From Prevotella sp. E13-27 (GTDB lineage: Bacteria; Bacteroidota; Bacteroidia; Bacteroidales; Bacteroidaceae): a stretch of 64,000 nt of DNA. The notes beneath the pieces are model-generated. The model worked only from the letters and a program-made list of their open reading frames with translations. It did not search any database and was not told the origin of the DNA. Below, in pieces: positions 42,135 to 51,066 of this stretch. Each line of letters begins with the position of its first letter. Within the stretch, counting starts at the first letter, position 1. The position numbers and the translations under genes are program-made. The stretch is taken from positions 124,001-188,000 of the forward strand of contig NZ_JALPSC010000001.1 of assembly GCF_023217965.1 (NCBI RefSeq), given 5' to 3'.

Positions 42135-43559
42135 ATGAAAACGATATATAGCATTATCTGTGCATTTTGCATAATCTGTGGGTTCACAGCCTGCAGCGAC
42201 GATGAACACACAACAGGCAGCATCAACATCAGTGGTTCATGCCTGGTTGAGAGGTTCGTGCTGAACAACAAATACGAGGCAACAATTAGTACTGAGAAGC
42301 GTTTGCTGAAAATCAAGGTGCCTGTGGATTTTACACAGACTAACGACATGGTGGTAACCGATCTGATTGTTTCAGATGGTGCTCAGACAAACATCCAAGT
42401 TGGTCAGCACCTGAACTTCGATGCCGACCGCATGCTTCGTGTGACCAATGGCGATTTGGAGATGAACTATCAGGTAACGGTGCGTAACGACGAGGCCTTG
42501 TTGAAGCTGTTCATGCTCGAAGGTGTTAAAGGTGCCATCAATCAGGTTGACAAAACTGTTACTGTCAGCGTGATGGCAAATAGCGGCATAGACCTCACCA
42601 ATGCAACCTTCGAAGTGGAGTGCAGTGAAGATGCTGTCTGCAGTCCAGCCAGTGGAACTAAAGGCAACTTCACAGAGCCTTTCAAGCTTACCCTTACCGA
42701 TAATACTGCAACTAACACTTATACCGTCAGTGTTACCATGATTGAGAATCCTGTAGCACTATTCGTTGGTGATGCTGAGAATATCGAACTCCTCAATGAC
42801 GAAGAGAAGGCCGCTGCCAAGTGGCTTACAGGTAACATTACTAATGCGGCATACGCTTCATGGAGCGATGTGGCCAGCGGAAACATCTCATTGAGCGAGT
42901 GTAAGTTCATATTCTTCCACCGTCACTGCTCGTCATACGGCAACTATAATGGCTTCAAGGAGGCAGAGACAGGTGCTATGACCGCTTTGGCTCGTATGAA
43001 AGAATTCTGGCAGAAAGGCGGTGCCTTCATACTGGGCCGCTCAGCTGTTAACTATGCCATCGCTCTGGGTGCCATGCCCGAAGATGCCTATCCTAACAAT
43101 GTGTGGGGTGGTGGAAATGGTGAAGGTTCCGACCTTATGGGAGCTGATCCCTGGCACTTCTATGCCTACGACATTGCTCATCCGTTGTGGCAGAATATGA
43201 AGACCTATCCTGGTGCAGCAGCCAATGCTGTTTATACGCTCGATGAAGGATACACCATCTGTAATACAACCTCACAGTATGGCTTCTGGGATACTTATGC
43301 GAGTGGCAAGGATGCTTTTGAGTCTAAGACAGGCGGTCGAGCATTAGCTGGCGACAATAGCGTATCAGTATGGGAACTGAAGGCCTATAGCGGCGACTAC
43401 GGCAAGGGTGGTATAATCTGTTTCGGTTCAGGTCTCTTTGACTGGAATTCTCCTACGACCTATACGTCTAATTATCACGATAACATGGGCACTATCATGC
43501 TCAATGCATTCGATTACTTGACACCTACCCCCACCCCCTCCCGAGGGGAGGGGAGATGA
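42135..43559 (+). CDS. DUF4960 surface lipoprotein, fructan-binding (SGBP-type)
   Basis: The 474-residue lipoprotein (signal ending 'CGFTACSDDE') has immunoglobulin-like domains in the first half and a DUF4960 domain in the second ('VALFVGDAENIELL', 'FWQKGGAFILGRSAVNYAIA', 'WHFYAYDIAHPLWQN'). In the B. thetaiotaomicron levan locus the protein in this position is a levan-binding surface protein. Here the C-terminus has been extended by an interspersed palindrome, giving 'TPTPTPSRGEGR' after the natural end. Simple AATTGAGAATTGAAAATTG repeats precede the start. Confidence 0.8.
   Translation: MKTIYSIICAFCIICGFTACSDDEHTTGSINISGSCLVERFVLNNKYEATISTEKRLLKIKVPVDFTQTNDMVVTDLIVSDGAQTNIQVGQHLNFDADRMLRVTNGDLEMNYQVTVRNDEALLKLFMLEGVKGAINQVDKTVTVSVMANSGIDLTNATFEVECSEDAVCSPASGTKGNFTEPFKLTLTDNTATNTYTVSVTMIENPVALFVGDAENIELLNDEEKAAAKWLTGNITNAAYASWSDVASGNISLSECKFIFFHRHCSSYGNYNGFKEAETGAMTALARMKEFWQKGGAFILGRSAVNYAIALGAMPEDAYPNNVWGGGNGEGSDLMGADPWHFYAYDIAHPLWQNMKTYPGAAANAVYTLDEGYTICNTTSQYGFWDTYASGKDAFESKTGGRALAGDNSVSVWELKAYSGDYGKGGIICFGSGLFDWNSPTTYTSNYHDNMGTIMLNAFDYLTPTPTPSRGEGR
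43523..43554. repeat. Interspersed palindromic repeat at the 3' end of the DUF4960 gene
   Basis: The stem CCCCTCCC / GGGAGGGG-like sequence (CCCCCTCCCGAGGGGAGGGG) lies within the last codons. It belongs with the repeats at 36103 and 43662. Confidence 0.65.
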
Positions 43560-43617
43560 GTTAGTCCCTTTAGCAGTTTCGTTTACAATAGTTTTAACAT
43601 ATAAATAATGAATTATT

Positions 43618-45312
43618 ATGAAAACAAATAATAAGCGTAATAACTACTTGCAGAAGCATTTACTCCCCTTCCTCACAGGGAGGGGCTGGGGGATAGGCCT
43701 ACTTCTCGCTTTATGCCTTTTCTCCTGCAGCGACGATGAAATAACAGGCGACCCCGATCGCAATTGGGCTGGTACGACAACGTCATTCTCTCCCACCGAT
43801 GATAAGGGTTTTGGCACATACTACACGCCGAAAATCGGCCGTGTGGGCGACCCTATGCCTTTCTATGATCAGAAGGCTGGTGGTTTCAAGGTACTCTACC
43901 TTCAGGAGTTCGACAATAATCTGAGCCATCGTTTCCATCCCATTTGGGGCGTTTCCACTCAGGATGGCTGCAACTACCAGTCGCTTGGCGAGGTTCTTCC
44001 TTTCGGTGATAATGATTATGAGCAAGATGCAGCTCTCGGAACCGGCTGTTGCTATTACAACGAGCAAGACGGCACCTATTATATTTATTATACAGGACAT
44101 AATGGCAACTGCAAATACCGCGAGGTGGTGATGCGTGCCACATCTACAGACTTCAAGACATGGACAAAAGATCCACTTTGGCAAATCAATGGTCCTGCCT
44201 ACGGCTATTCAAGCAATGATTTCCGTGATCCACAAGTGTTCGTTGCCGACGACGGTCTCTTCCACATGGTCATCTCCACATATCCTGCTACAGGCGGAGA
44301 CCCCGTCTTCGCTGAGTTCAAGTCAGCAGACATGAAGTCATGGGAGCATATTGGCCATTTCAAGATGATCTGGGACCGCATGCTGGAATGTCCCGACATC
44401 TTTAAGATGGGCGATTACTGGTATCTCGTCTATAGTGAGAGTGTGAAAACCAACTGGAGCCGCAAGGTGAAATACATGATGGCTTCTACATACGACAATC
44501 TGAAAAATTGTTTTAATGACCCAGGAGCCAACTGGCCTAAGGATGGTCATGAGGGCGTGCTTGACAGTCGTGCTTTCTATGCTGGCAAAACAGCTTCTAA
44601 CGGTACGGACCGTTACATCTGGGGATGGTGTCCTACTCGCTCTGGTGCCGATCCTCATGAGAAAAACATTAACGTAGGTGGCGGTGATGGCAACGAGCCA
44701 AATTGGAGCGGTGCATTAGTCTGCCATAAGATTATCCAGCATGCCAACGGCACACTCACCCTCGGTGCTGTTCCTGCTATGGCTGCCAAGTATAACAAAA
44801 CAGTGGAGACCTCTGTCATGAGCTCCAATGGCTATGACAACGGCACACTCTCAGGTAATGATGCCTTTGTACTTTTCAACCGCCTCGGCAGTTGCAACCA
44901 CATCTCTTTCACTGTCACGACCTCAAACAACTGGGACAAGTTCGGTATTTCTTTCGTTCGTAGCACTGATCCTGAATACTATTATACGTTAGTGGTTAAT
45001 CCTGAAAATGAGAATCAACGCAAGGTGAACTTCGAACAGGAAGGCTACCGTGTAAAGACGAATGACAAGGGCGAGGAAGAAAAGGTCAATGGAAAAGGCT
45101 TCATCGAAGGTATTGACGGTTACTTGTTCGAGCGTCCGTCAGATAATATCTACAACATTGACATCTACACCGACAACTCTGTCATGGTGATGTATATCAA
45201 CGACGTGTGCGCCTACACTCAGCGCATCTACGGCATCCAGAAAAACTGCTGGAGCATCAACAATTACGGCGGCTCCATCACAGTGAGCAATATAAAGGTA
45301 TTTAATTATTAA
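43618..45312 (+). CDS. GH32 family surface lipoprotein (fructan hydrolase-like)
   Basis: The 564-residue protein has GH32 catalytic spacing: Asp in 'GRVGDPMPFYDQ' (the place of WMNDPNG), 'DFRDPQVF' (transition-state Asp) and Glu in 'MLECPDIFKMG'. The N-terminal five-bladed propeller is followed by a beta-sandwich ('GIDGYLFERPSDNIYNIDIY'). The lipid Cys is in 'LALCLFSCSDDE', so it is probably surface-exposed, as the endo-levanase of related loci is. The nucleophile motif differs from the usual form, so activity may be altered. An interspersed palindrome lies in the signal region and contributes 'LLPFLTGRGWGIG'. Confidence 0.8.
   Translation: MKTNNKRNNYLQKHLLPFLTGRGWGIGLLLALCLFSCSDDEITGDPDRNWAGTTTSFSPTDDKGFGTYYTPKIGRVGDPMPFYDQKAGGFKVLYLQEFDNNLSHRFHPIWGVSTQDGCNYQSLGEVLPFGDNDYEQDAALGTGCCYYNEQDGTYYIYYTGHNGNCKYREVVMRATSTDFKTWTKDPLWQINGPAYGYSSNDFRDPQVFVADDGLFHMVISTYPATGGDPVFAEFKSADMKSWEHIGHFKMIWDRMLECPDIFKMGDYWYLVYSESVKTNWSRKVKYMMASTYDNLKNCFNDPGANWPKDGHEGVLDSRAFYAGKTASNGTDRYIWGWCPTRSGADPHEKNINVGGGDGNEPNWSGALVCHKIIQHANGTLTLGAVPAMAAKYNKTVETSVMSSNGYDNGTLSGNDAFVLFNRLGSCNHISFTVTTSNNWDKFGISFVRSTDPEYYYTLVVNPENENQRKVNFEQEGYRVKTNDKGEEEKVNGKGFIEGIDGYLFERPSDNIYNIDIYTDNSVMVMYINDVCAYTQRIYGIQKNCWSINNYGGSITVSNIKVFNY
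43662..43700. repeat. Interspersed palindromic repeat in the GH32 signal-peptide region
   Basis: CTCCCCTTCC / GGGAGGGG followed by CTGGGGGATAGG. It adds about 13 codons before the hydrophobic signal core while keeping the frame. Confidence 0.65.
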
Positions 45313-45325
45313 ACAACTATCTATT

Positions 45326-46312
45326 ATGAGAAAATTTTTATCATTAGCTACACTTTTCGTAGCAACAGTGTGCAACGCACAGGTCGTTCTGTGGAATGGT
45401 GATGACAAGGAAGTGGGCAGCGATGGCGGCTTCTGGGACCGTGCCGAGCCAACAGTCGTTGAAGACGAGGGCAATAAAATCATGAAATTCACGCTGAAGG
45501 ACAACCCTGGCGGATGGGACAAAGAGCACTGCAACTTTGCCCTGCCCCTGGGCGATGTCAACTTCAAAGGTCTGCGCCGCATGACGCTCCGCATCAAGAT
45601 GGGTGTGAACCACAACGTGCTGGTCAAGCTGGTCAAGGACGGTGACGGCGGTTACAATACCGGTCGTCTGTTCTGGTGCGGCAACACCAACGAGTGGAAC
45701 ATCCTGACCTTTGAGTTTGCCGCAGGACCTGACAACGACAAGATTGCCGATACGGACAATACCGTGCTCGAGATCTGGCCCTTCGAAGAGGGCGATGCAC
45801 TGAACAACGTGGGTCAGACCGTCTATATCGACGACATCAAGCTGGAAGGACCGATGGTGAACAACGTAGCCGTTCGCTCGCTGGCCGACAACTCACTCAC
45901 GGGTGAGGTCGTCGTAACCGGTGTCATTGGCAAGGGCGACTATCAGTGTACGTGGGATGGCGACTGGCACAACGAGCGCTACGACGACTATGCCGTGCTC
46001 TGCGCTAAGCTGGCTCCTACAGCCACCAAGCTCAACGTGAGCGGTGCTGGCCGGTGGGAAGAGGACTGGACAGCCATCAAGGCCAAGTGTCCCAACATTG
46101 AGATCATCACCGATGAAGTAACGGCCATTCAGCAGGTCAACCTTCGCCCTGCAAGCACTGTAACCGAGTACTACAACTTCGCTGGCCAGCATGTGGCTAA
46201 GACCACTCGCTCGGTGACTACAGGAGACGCTTGTTCCGCAGGTCTCAAGAAGGGTCTGATTATTGTCCGCTCAGCATCTGGCAAGAATGGCAAAAAGATA
46301 CTGGTAAAGTAA
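45326..46312 (+). CDS. Secreted protein of unknown function in the fructan locus
   Basis: The 328-residue protein has a signal peptide (MRKFLSLATLFVATVCNA). Residues 25-180 look like a carbohydrate-binding beta-sandwich ('GGFWDRAEPTVVEDEGNKIM', 'GLRRMTLRIKMG', 'TVYIDDIKLEGPM'), residues 185-265 are unplaced, and the end 'YYNFAGQHVAK', 'KGLIIVRSASGKNGKKILVK' is the Prevotella secretion-type tail, which suggests type IX export. It sits 13 bases after the surface GH32 gene and before a terminator. No counterpart is present in the classical B. thetaiotaomicron locus as I know it. A fructan-binding role is inference. Confidence 0.65.
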   Translation: MRKFLSLATLFVATVCNAQVVLWNGDDKEVGSDGGFWDRAEPTVVEDEGNKIMKFTLKDNPGGWDKEHCNFALPLGDVNFKGLRRMTLRIKMGVNHNVLVKLVKDGDGGYNTGRLFWCGNTNEWNILTFEFAAGPDNDKIADTDNTVLEIWPFEEGDALNNVGQTVYIDDIKLEGPMVNNVAVRSLADNSLTGEVVVTGVIGKGDYQCTWDGDWHNERYDDYAVLCAKLAPTATKLNVSGAGRWEEDWTAIKAKCPNIEIITDEVTAIQQVNLRPASTVTEYYNFAGQHVAKTTRSVTTGDACSAGLKKGLIIVRSASGKNGKKILVK

Positions 46313-46379
46313 TAAGGTAAAAGTTAGTATTATTTATAGTTATTAGATTAAGGTAAAAGATTGTTTTTCAGTGAATGTT

Positions 46380-46419
46380 CGCCCAGATGCCTGTGAAGGT
46401 TTATCTGGGCGATTTTTTT
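46380..46419 (+). terminator. Terminator splitting the fructan locus
   Basis: CGCCCAGAT (46380-46388) pairs with ATCTGGGCG (46403-46411), followed by A and seven T. It ends the susC unit. Confidence 0.85.
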
Positions 46420-46444
46420 GCTATTTATGATATTTTTGTTGCAA

Positions 46445-46510
46445 CGAACGATTTTTCTTATTGTTTGTATCATTATTTATATGCTATGATCATTACAAAC
46501 ACTAAATTTG
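46445..46510 (+). promoter_or_regulatory. Second fructan promoter with regulator half-site
   Basis: CGAACGAT (46445-46452) matches the half-site before susC (TGAACGAT), and both regions share TTTGCAGCAGATT at the start. The -7 element is TAAATTTG (46503-46510) with no good -33 box. Spacing from half-site to -7 is 50 bases here and 29 at susC, a difference of two helical turns. Confidence 0.55.
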
Positions 46511-46545
46511 CAGCAGATTAAATCAATAACTAAAAACTAAAGAAC

Positions 46546-48204
46546 ATGAAGAGAGTATTGCTTACATTGACTGTCTTGCTTGCAGTCACATTGATGGAAG
46601 CCCAGGTGACACCCATCGTGTTAGGCGACAGCCATGCTATGCTAAAGATGATGCAAGGCAAGAAGTTCGTGCTGCTGCCTGTACAGGAAGCAGAGGACAT
46701 TGCATCGATTGCTGTGTTGGACAATAGTAATAATATGGTTCAGCGTCTGAATGTGAAACTGGCTATCGACCGCGTGGATTATTATGTGCCTTATGAGTTG
46801 AAAGGTGCTGCGTTGCTGGACATAGAATTTCACGGCGACCGTCGGCAGAAGGGTGCCGTTGGCGAGTTCGTGTGTTGGAAAGAGATTGAGTTCTCTGATA
46901 CTTTCGACACCACAAATCGTGAGCGTTTTCGTCCAGTTTACCACCATACACCTCTATATGGTTGGATGAATGACCCTAATGGTATGTTCTTTAAAGATGG
47001 AACTTGGCACCTCTATTATCAGTGGAACCCTTACGGCTCGCAGTGGGAGAATATGCACTGGGGACACTCTACCTCTCGCGACCTTATTCACTGGGAAACA
47101 CATCCCATAGCTCTCGAACCCGACTGGTTGGGCAGCATCTTCAGTGGTTCCTGTGTAACAAATGGCGATGAGGTGGTGGCTTTCTATACATCGGCAGGAA
47201 TGCATCAGACTCAGTCAATGGCTGTGTCGAAAGACGGTGGTCGCACGTTTGAAAAATATAGTGGCAACCCTGTACTAACCACCAGTGATGTACCAGATTT
47301 CCGTGACCCGCGCCCATTCTGGAATGAAGATATCAAAGCATGGAACCTCATATTGGCCGCTGGTCAGGAGATGCGTATCTACTCGTCGAAGGACTTGAAG
47401 GAATGGAAATATGAGAGTTCGTTTGGCAAGGGATATGGTAATCATAGTGGTGTTTGGGAATGTCCGGATTTATTTAAGATTAACAATAAATGGGTGCTTA
47501 TCTGCAATATCAACCCTGGCGGTCCCTTTGGAGGTTCTGCAACCCAGTATTTCGTGGGACAGTTCGACGGTCATAAATTCACCTGCGAGTCTATGCCGAA
47601 AGTGACGAAGTGGATGGACTATGGCAAAGACCATTATGCCACAGTATCGTTCTATAATGCACCAGAAAATAGAAGAGTTGTGATGGCGTGGATGTCGAAC
47701 TGGCAGTATGCTAACCATGTTCCCACTAAGCAGTATCGTTCAGGCAACTCTATTCCCCGTGACTTGGGACTGTTTACCTGCGGCGAGGAGACCTACGTCA
47801 GCGTAGTACCATCAAAAGAGATGCTCACCCTTCGTGGTGCGAAGGTGAAGAAGCCCACGGAAGCATGTGAGATTATCATAGATACAAAGAGCATGACAGA
47901 GATTGTGCTGTCGAACTCAAAGGGCGAACAGGTCACTATGGTTTACGATGCCCAAAAGCAGACCTTCTCAATGGACCGCACTAAGAGTGGCAAGCTGAGC
48001 TTCAGCGAGGCCTTCCCCTGTGTGACAACAGCACCTACCTACGGCACAATAAAACAGCTGCGCCTCTTCATTGACCGATGCAGCATAGAGGCCTTCGATG
48101 CAGAAGGCAAGATGTCCATGACCAACCTGGTGTTCCCATCAGAACCATATACAAATATAAAAATAAAAGGTGGTAAAGCCACGATATACGAGATAAAGTA
48201 TTAA
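46546..48204 (+). CDS. GH32 fructanase with N-terminal DUF4980 domain
   Basis: A 552-residue exo-type fructan hydrolase that would release fructose from levan or inulin in the periplasm. The signal is MKRVLLTLTVLLAVTLMEA. The N-terminal module ('LGDSHAMLKMMQGKKFVLLP') is DUF4980, common in Bacteroidales inulinases. The catalytic propeller has the full triad: 'WMNDPNGMFF', 'DFRDPRPFW' and 'WECPDLFKI'. A C-terminal beta-sandwich ends 'IDRCSIEAFDAEGKMSMTNL'. It starts the second operon (GH32, MFS, kinase). Confidence 0.9.
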   Translation: MKRVLLTLTVLLAVTLMEAQVTPIVLGDSHAMLKMMQGKKFVLLPVQEAEDIASIAVLDNSNNMVQRLNVKLAIDRVDYYVPYELKGAALLDIEFHGDRRQKGAVGEFVCWKEIEFSDTFDTTNRERFRPVYHHTPLYGWMNDPNGMFFKDGTWHLYYQWNPYGSQWENMHWGHSTSRDLIHWETHPIALEPDWLGSIFSGSCVTNGDEVVAFYTSAGMHQTQSMAVSKDGGRTFEKYSGNPVLTTSDVPDFRDPRPFWNEDIKAWNLILAAGQEMRIYSSKDLKEWKYESSFGKGYGNHSGVWECPDLFKINNKWVLICNINPGGPFGGSATQYFVGQFDGHKFTCESMPKVTKWMDYGKDHYATVSFYNAPENRRVVMAWMSNWQYANHVPTKQYRSGNSIPRDLGLFTCGEETYVSVVPSKEMLTLRGAKVKKPTEACEIIIDTKSMTEIVLSNSKGEQVTMVYDAQKQTFSMDRTKSGKLSFSEAFPCVTTAPTYGTIKQLRLFIDRCSIEAFDAEGKMSMTNLVFPSEPYTNIKIKGGKATIYEIKY

Positions 48205-48255
48205 TAAAAAGATTCGTGCAATTCGTTAAATTCGTTGTAGAAAAAAAGAAATATT

Positions 48256-49416
48256 ATGGGTAATCAAAACAAATCTATTTATTTCATCCCCGTGATGCTC
48301 TGCTTCTTCTGCATGGGCTTTGTGGACTTGGTAGGCATTGCCTCCAACTATGTGAAGGAAGACCTCGCGCTGACGGACTCTGTAGCCAATGTGTTCCCAT
48401 CGCTCGTCTTCTTTTGGTTCCTCATCTTCAGTGTACCCACTGGCATGCTGATGAATAAGATCGGTCGTAAGAAGACCGTGCTGCTCTCGCTCGTGGTAAC
48501 GGTGGTGTCGCTGATATTGCCATTGTTTGGCGAGTCGTTCGGCATCATGCTTGTGGCCTTCTCGCTACTCGGCATCGGCAACGCCCTGATGCAGACTTCG
48601 CTCAACCCGCTAGTGTCAACAGTAATGGGTGGCGGTAACCTGGCTTCGACGCTGACCTTCGGACAGTTCATTAAGGCCATCGCCTCGTTCTCGGCTCCTT
48701 ATCTGGCCATGTGGGGTGCCACGATGGTCATCCCTGAGTTCGGACTGAATTGGCGCGTGCTGTTTGGTATCTTCCTCGTCGTAGGCATACTCTCCACCAT
48801 TCTGCTCTTCGTAACACCCATCGAGGAGCAACCTATCGAGGGTAAGCCCTCGACGTTTGCGGAGTGCTTCAAACTTTTGGGCACCCCCATCGTGCTGCTG
48901 TCGTTCCTCGGCATTATGTGCCATGTGGGCATCGACGTGGGCACAAACACCACAGCTCCGAAAATCCTGATGGAGCGTCTGGGCATGACGCTCAACGAGG
49001 CAGCCTTTGCCACAAGCCTCTACTTCATCTTCCGTACCATTGGCTGTCTGACGGGCTCGTTCTTCCTGCGTGTGCTGAAGATGCGGACGTTCTTCATCAT
49101 CTCTGTCTGCATGATGGCTCTGTCGATGTGTGGCCTGTTTGTAGGTACAGAGAAATGGATACTCTACGCCGCCATTGCCCTCGTAGGCTACGGTAACTCC
49201 AACGTCTTCTCTATGTGCTTCGCCACCGCCCTTGAGTCGATGCCCACGAAGCAGAACGAGGTGTCAGGTCTGATGATTATGGGTCTCTTCGGCGGCACCA
49301 TCTTCCCGCTCTTCATGGGATTACTGAGCGACGCCATGGGACAGGCCGGCGCCGTGCTGGTGATGGCCGTAGGTGTCGTGTATCTCTTTATGTATATCAA
49401 ACAATGTTCTCGATAA
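48256..49416 (+). CDS. MFS sugar transporter (fructose uptake)
   Basis: A 386-residue protein of twelve hydrophobic segments with the MFS loop motif after helix 2 ('GMLMNKIGRKKTVLLSLVV') and a related one after helix 8. It lies between an exo-fructanase and a fructokinase, the same order as in the B. thetaiotaomicron levan locus, so free fructose is the likely cargo across the inner membrane. It is of the FucP/glucose-galactose permease type by size and layout; the exact subfamily is inference. Confidence 0.85.
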   Translation: MGNQNKSIYFIPVMLCFFCMGFVDLVGIASNYVKEDLALTDSVANVFPSLVFFWFLIFSVPTGMLMNKIGRKKTVLLSLVVTVVSLILPLFGESFGIMLVAFSLLGIGNALMQTSLNPLVSTVMGGGNLASTLTFGQFIKAIASFSAPYLAMWGATMVIPEFGLNWRVLFGIFLVVGILSTILLFVTPIEEQPIEGKPSTFAECFKLLGTPIVLLSFLGIMCHVGIDVGTNTTAPKILMERLGMTLNEAAFATSLYFIFRTIGCLTGSFFLRVLKMRTFFIISVCMMALSMCGLFVGTEKWILYAAIALVGYGNSNVFSMCFATALESMPTKQNEVSGLMIMGLFGGTIFPLFMGLLSDAMGQAGAVLVMAVGVVYLFMYIKQCSR

Positions 49417-49497
49417 GTCATGTACAGAGCCGAACTTGTTCGGACTATGTTATGGCGAGAGAACAAAAACGAAGTTTAATTAAAAACCGCATAGAAT

Positions 49498-50379
49498 ATG
49501 AACAAACGTTATGTAGTAGGACTCGGAGAAGTCCTGTGGGATGTACTTCCTGAAGGTAAGAAACTGGGTGGCGCACCCGCTAACTTCGCCTATCATGCCG
49601 GGCAGTTCTTAGGCATGAACAACACCATAGCAGTCAGCGCACTCGGCGAGGATAAACTGGCCGACGAGACCATCGAGGCCTTGAAGGAGCACGGTCTGAA
49701 CGACCTACTACCACGTGTGCCCTACCCTACTGGTACTGTGCAGGTACAGCTTGACGAGCAGGGCATCCCCACGTACGACATCAAGGAGAACGTGGCATGG
49801 GACAACATCCCTTTCGACGACGACATCGCCGAGATTGCCCGTAACTGCCGTGCCGTGTGCTTCGGCTCTCTGGCCCAGCGTAATGTGGTCAGCCGTGAGA
49901 CCATTCAGAAGTTTCTCGATGCCACTCCTGATGACTGCCTGAAGATTTTTGATATCAACCTACGCCAACAATTCTATACGCAAGAGATTCTGCGTGAGTC
50001 ATTCCAGCGTTGCAACATCCTGAAGATTAACGATGAGGAACTGGTGCTCATTGGCCGCATGTTCGGCTATCCCGGCCTCGACATCGAGAACAAGTGCTGG
50101 CTCATCCTGGGCAAGTACAACCTTGACATGCTTGTGCTTACCTGCGGCACTAACGGTAGCTACGTATTCACCCCTGGTCATGTGTCCTTCCAGGAAACAC
50201 CAAAGGTCAAGGTGGCCGATACCGTAGGTGCTGGCGACTCTTTCACTGGTTCGTTCGTAGGTAGCATTCTCAATGGAAAATCTGTGCCCGAAGCACATAG
50301 CACAGCCGTTCAGGTCTCCGCCTACGTCTGCACACAGAATGGAGCCATGCCAACCTATCCAGAAGAACTACTGAAATAA
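49498..50379 (+). CDS. Fructokinase, PfkB family
   Basis: The enzyme phosphorylates fructose with ATP so that it enters glycolysis. The 293-residue protein has the sugar-binding opening 'GEVLWDVLPEGKKLGGAPAN', 'FDINLRQQFY' and the catalytic PfkB signature 'DTVGAGDSFTGSFVGSIL' with the general base Asp. It ends the fructan operon 17 to 20 bases before a terminator. The order GH32-transporter-kinase makes fructose the probable substrate. Confidence 0.9.
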   Translation: MNKRYVVGLGEVLWDVLPEGKKLGGAPANFAYHAGQFLGMNNTIAVSALGEDKLADETIEALKEHGLNDLLPRVPYPTGTVQVQLDEQGIPTYDIKENVAWDNIPFDDDIAEIARNCRAVCFGSLAQRNVVSRETIQKFLDATPDDCLKIFDINLRQQFYTQEILRESFQRCNILKINDEELVLIGRMFGYPGLDIENKCWLILGKYNLDMLVLTCGTNGSYVFTPGHVSFQETPKVKVADTVGAGDSFTGSFVGSILNGKSVPEAHSTAVQVSAYVCTQNGAMPTYPEELLK

Positions 50380-50399
50380 AGCAATCCTATTTCATTCAA

Positions 50400-50435
50400 C
50401 GCCAGAACACATACCATGTTTGTTCTGGCGTTTTT
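50400..50435 (+). terminator. Terminator of the fructan operon
   Basis: CGCCAGAACA (50400-50409) pairs with TGTTCTGGCG (50421-50430), followed by five T. Confidence 0.9.
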
Positions 50436-50579
50436 AGTGCAATTGTTGTAGCCTATTAAACGTACGCACCTTTTAATGAAGGTTAAATTCGTTAAATCTG
50501 CTCCCGTTTTTGCACATTTCAAATTCGTCAATTCACTTTTCTACCATTTAACGAGGAAGTTGCTGATTATCAACGCTTA

Positions 50580-50830
50580 ATACGTTCGTATATTGATTAT
50601 GTGACGTTGCATGTACCTGCTGAATCCGTGAACAATTATAAGAACCATGAGGTATGGGCAAGTTCAAGGCTGTCGTTCCTCTCACAGATGAAGAGGTGGG
50701 TATCGATCAGGTATTCATGACGAAGACTAATGGCAACGCTCCCATCATCTACAATATGAACGGTCAACGAATCAACAGTCCGGCAAAGGGTCTGAACATC
50801 ATCCAAGGCCGCAAAGTTTTGATAAAGTAA
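50580..50830 (+). pseudogene. 3' remnant of a BspA-type secreted protein, frameshifted
   Basis: One frame reads 'YVTLHVPAESVNNYKNHEVW', an LRR_5 repeat end. After the Trp at about 50655 sense moves to the frame of the ATG at 50654, 'GKFKAVVPLTDEEVGIDQVF', and the Prevotella-type end 'IIYNMNGQRINSPAKGLNII' then QGRKVLIK. So one shift splits a fragment whose upstream repeats are missing. The preceding 140 bases hold only short ATTCGTTAAATTCG-type repeats. Confidence 0.6.
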
Positions 50831-50850
50831 AACAATCACAATGCAAAAAA

Positions 50851-50887
50851 CAATCGGTTTGAGTCAGACTCAAACCGATTGCTTTTT
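50851..50887 (+). terminator. Terminator after the BspA remnant
   Basis: CAATCGGTTTGAGT and ACTCAAACCGATTG form a 14-bp perfect stem followed by CTTTTT. Confidence 0.85.
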
Positions 50888-50961
50888 ACATTCCCTCGCC
50901 CATATTTGAAGGTTCTTGTCTTGTGGAATCACAAGAAAACACAAACTTTTTATGGAAAAGT

Positions 50962-51016
50962 TTTGTGTATTCTAAAACTTCTTGTATTTTTGTAACCGTA
51001 AATATACAATATTGTA
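50962..51016 (+). promoter_or_regulatory. hipBA promoter and candidate HipB operator
   Basis: TTTG (50962-50965), a 19-bp spacer and TATTTTTG (50985-50992) form the promoter. Just after the start point lies TACAATATTGTA (51005-51016), a perfect palindrome suited to an autorepressor. HipB-type antitoxins bind palindromes in their own promoters. Confidence 0.6.
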
Positions 51017-51066
51017 GTATTATATCAAATTTTCTAGTCTAAATTATCATAAATGTAATATAAATT

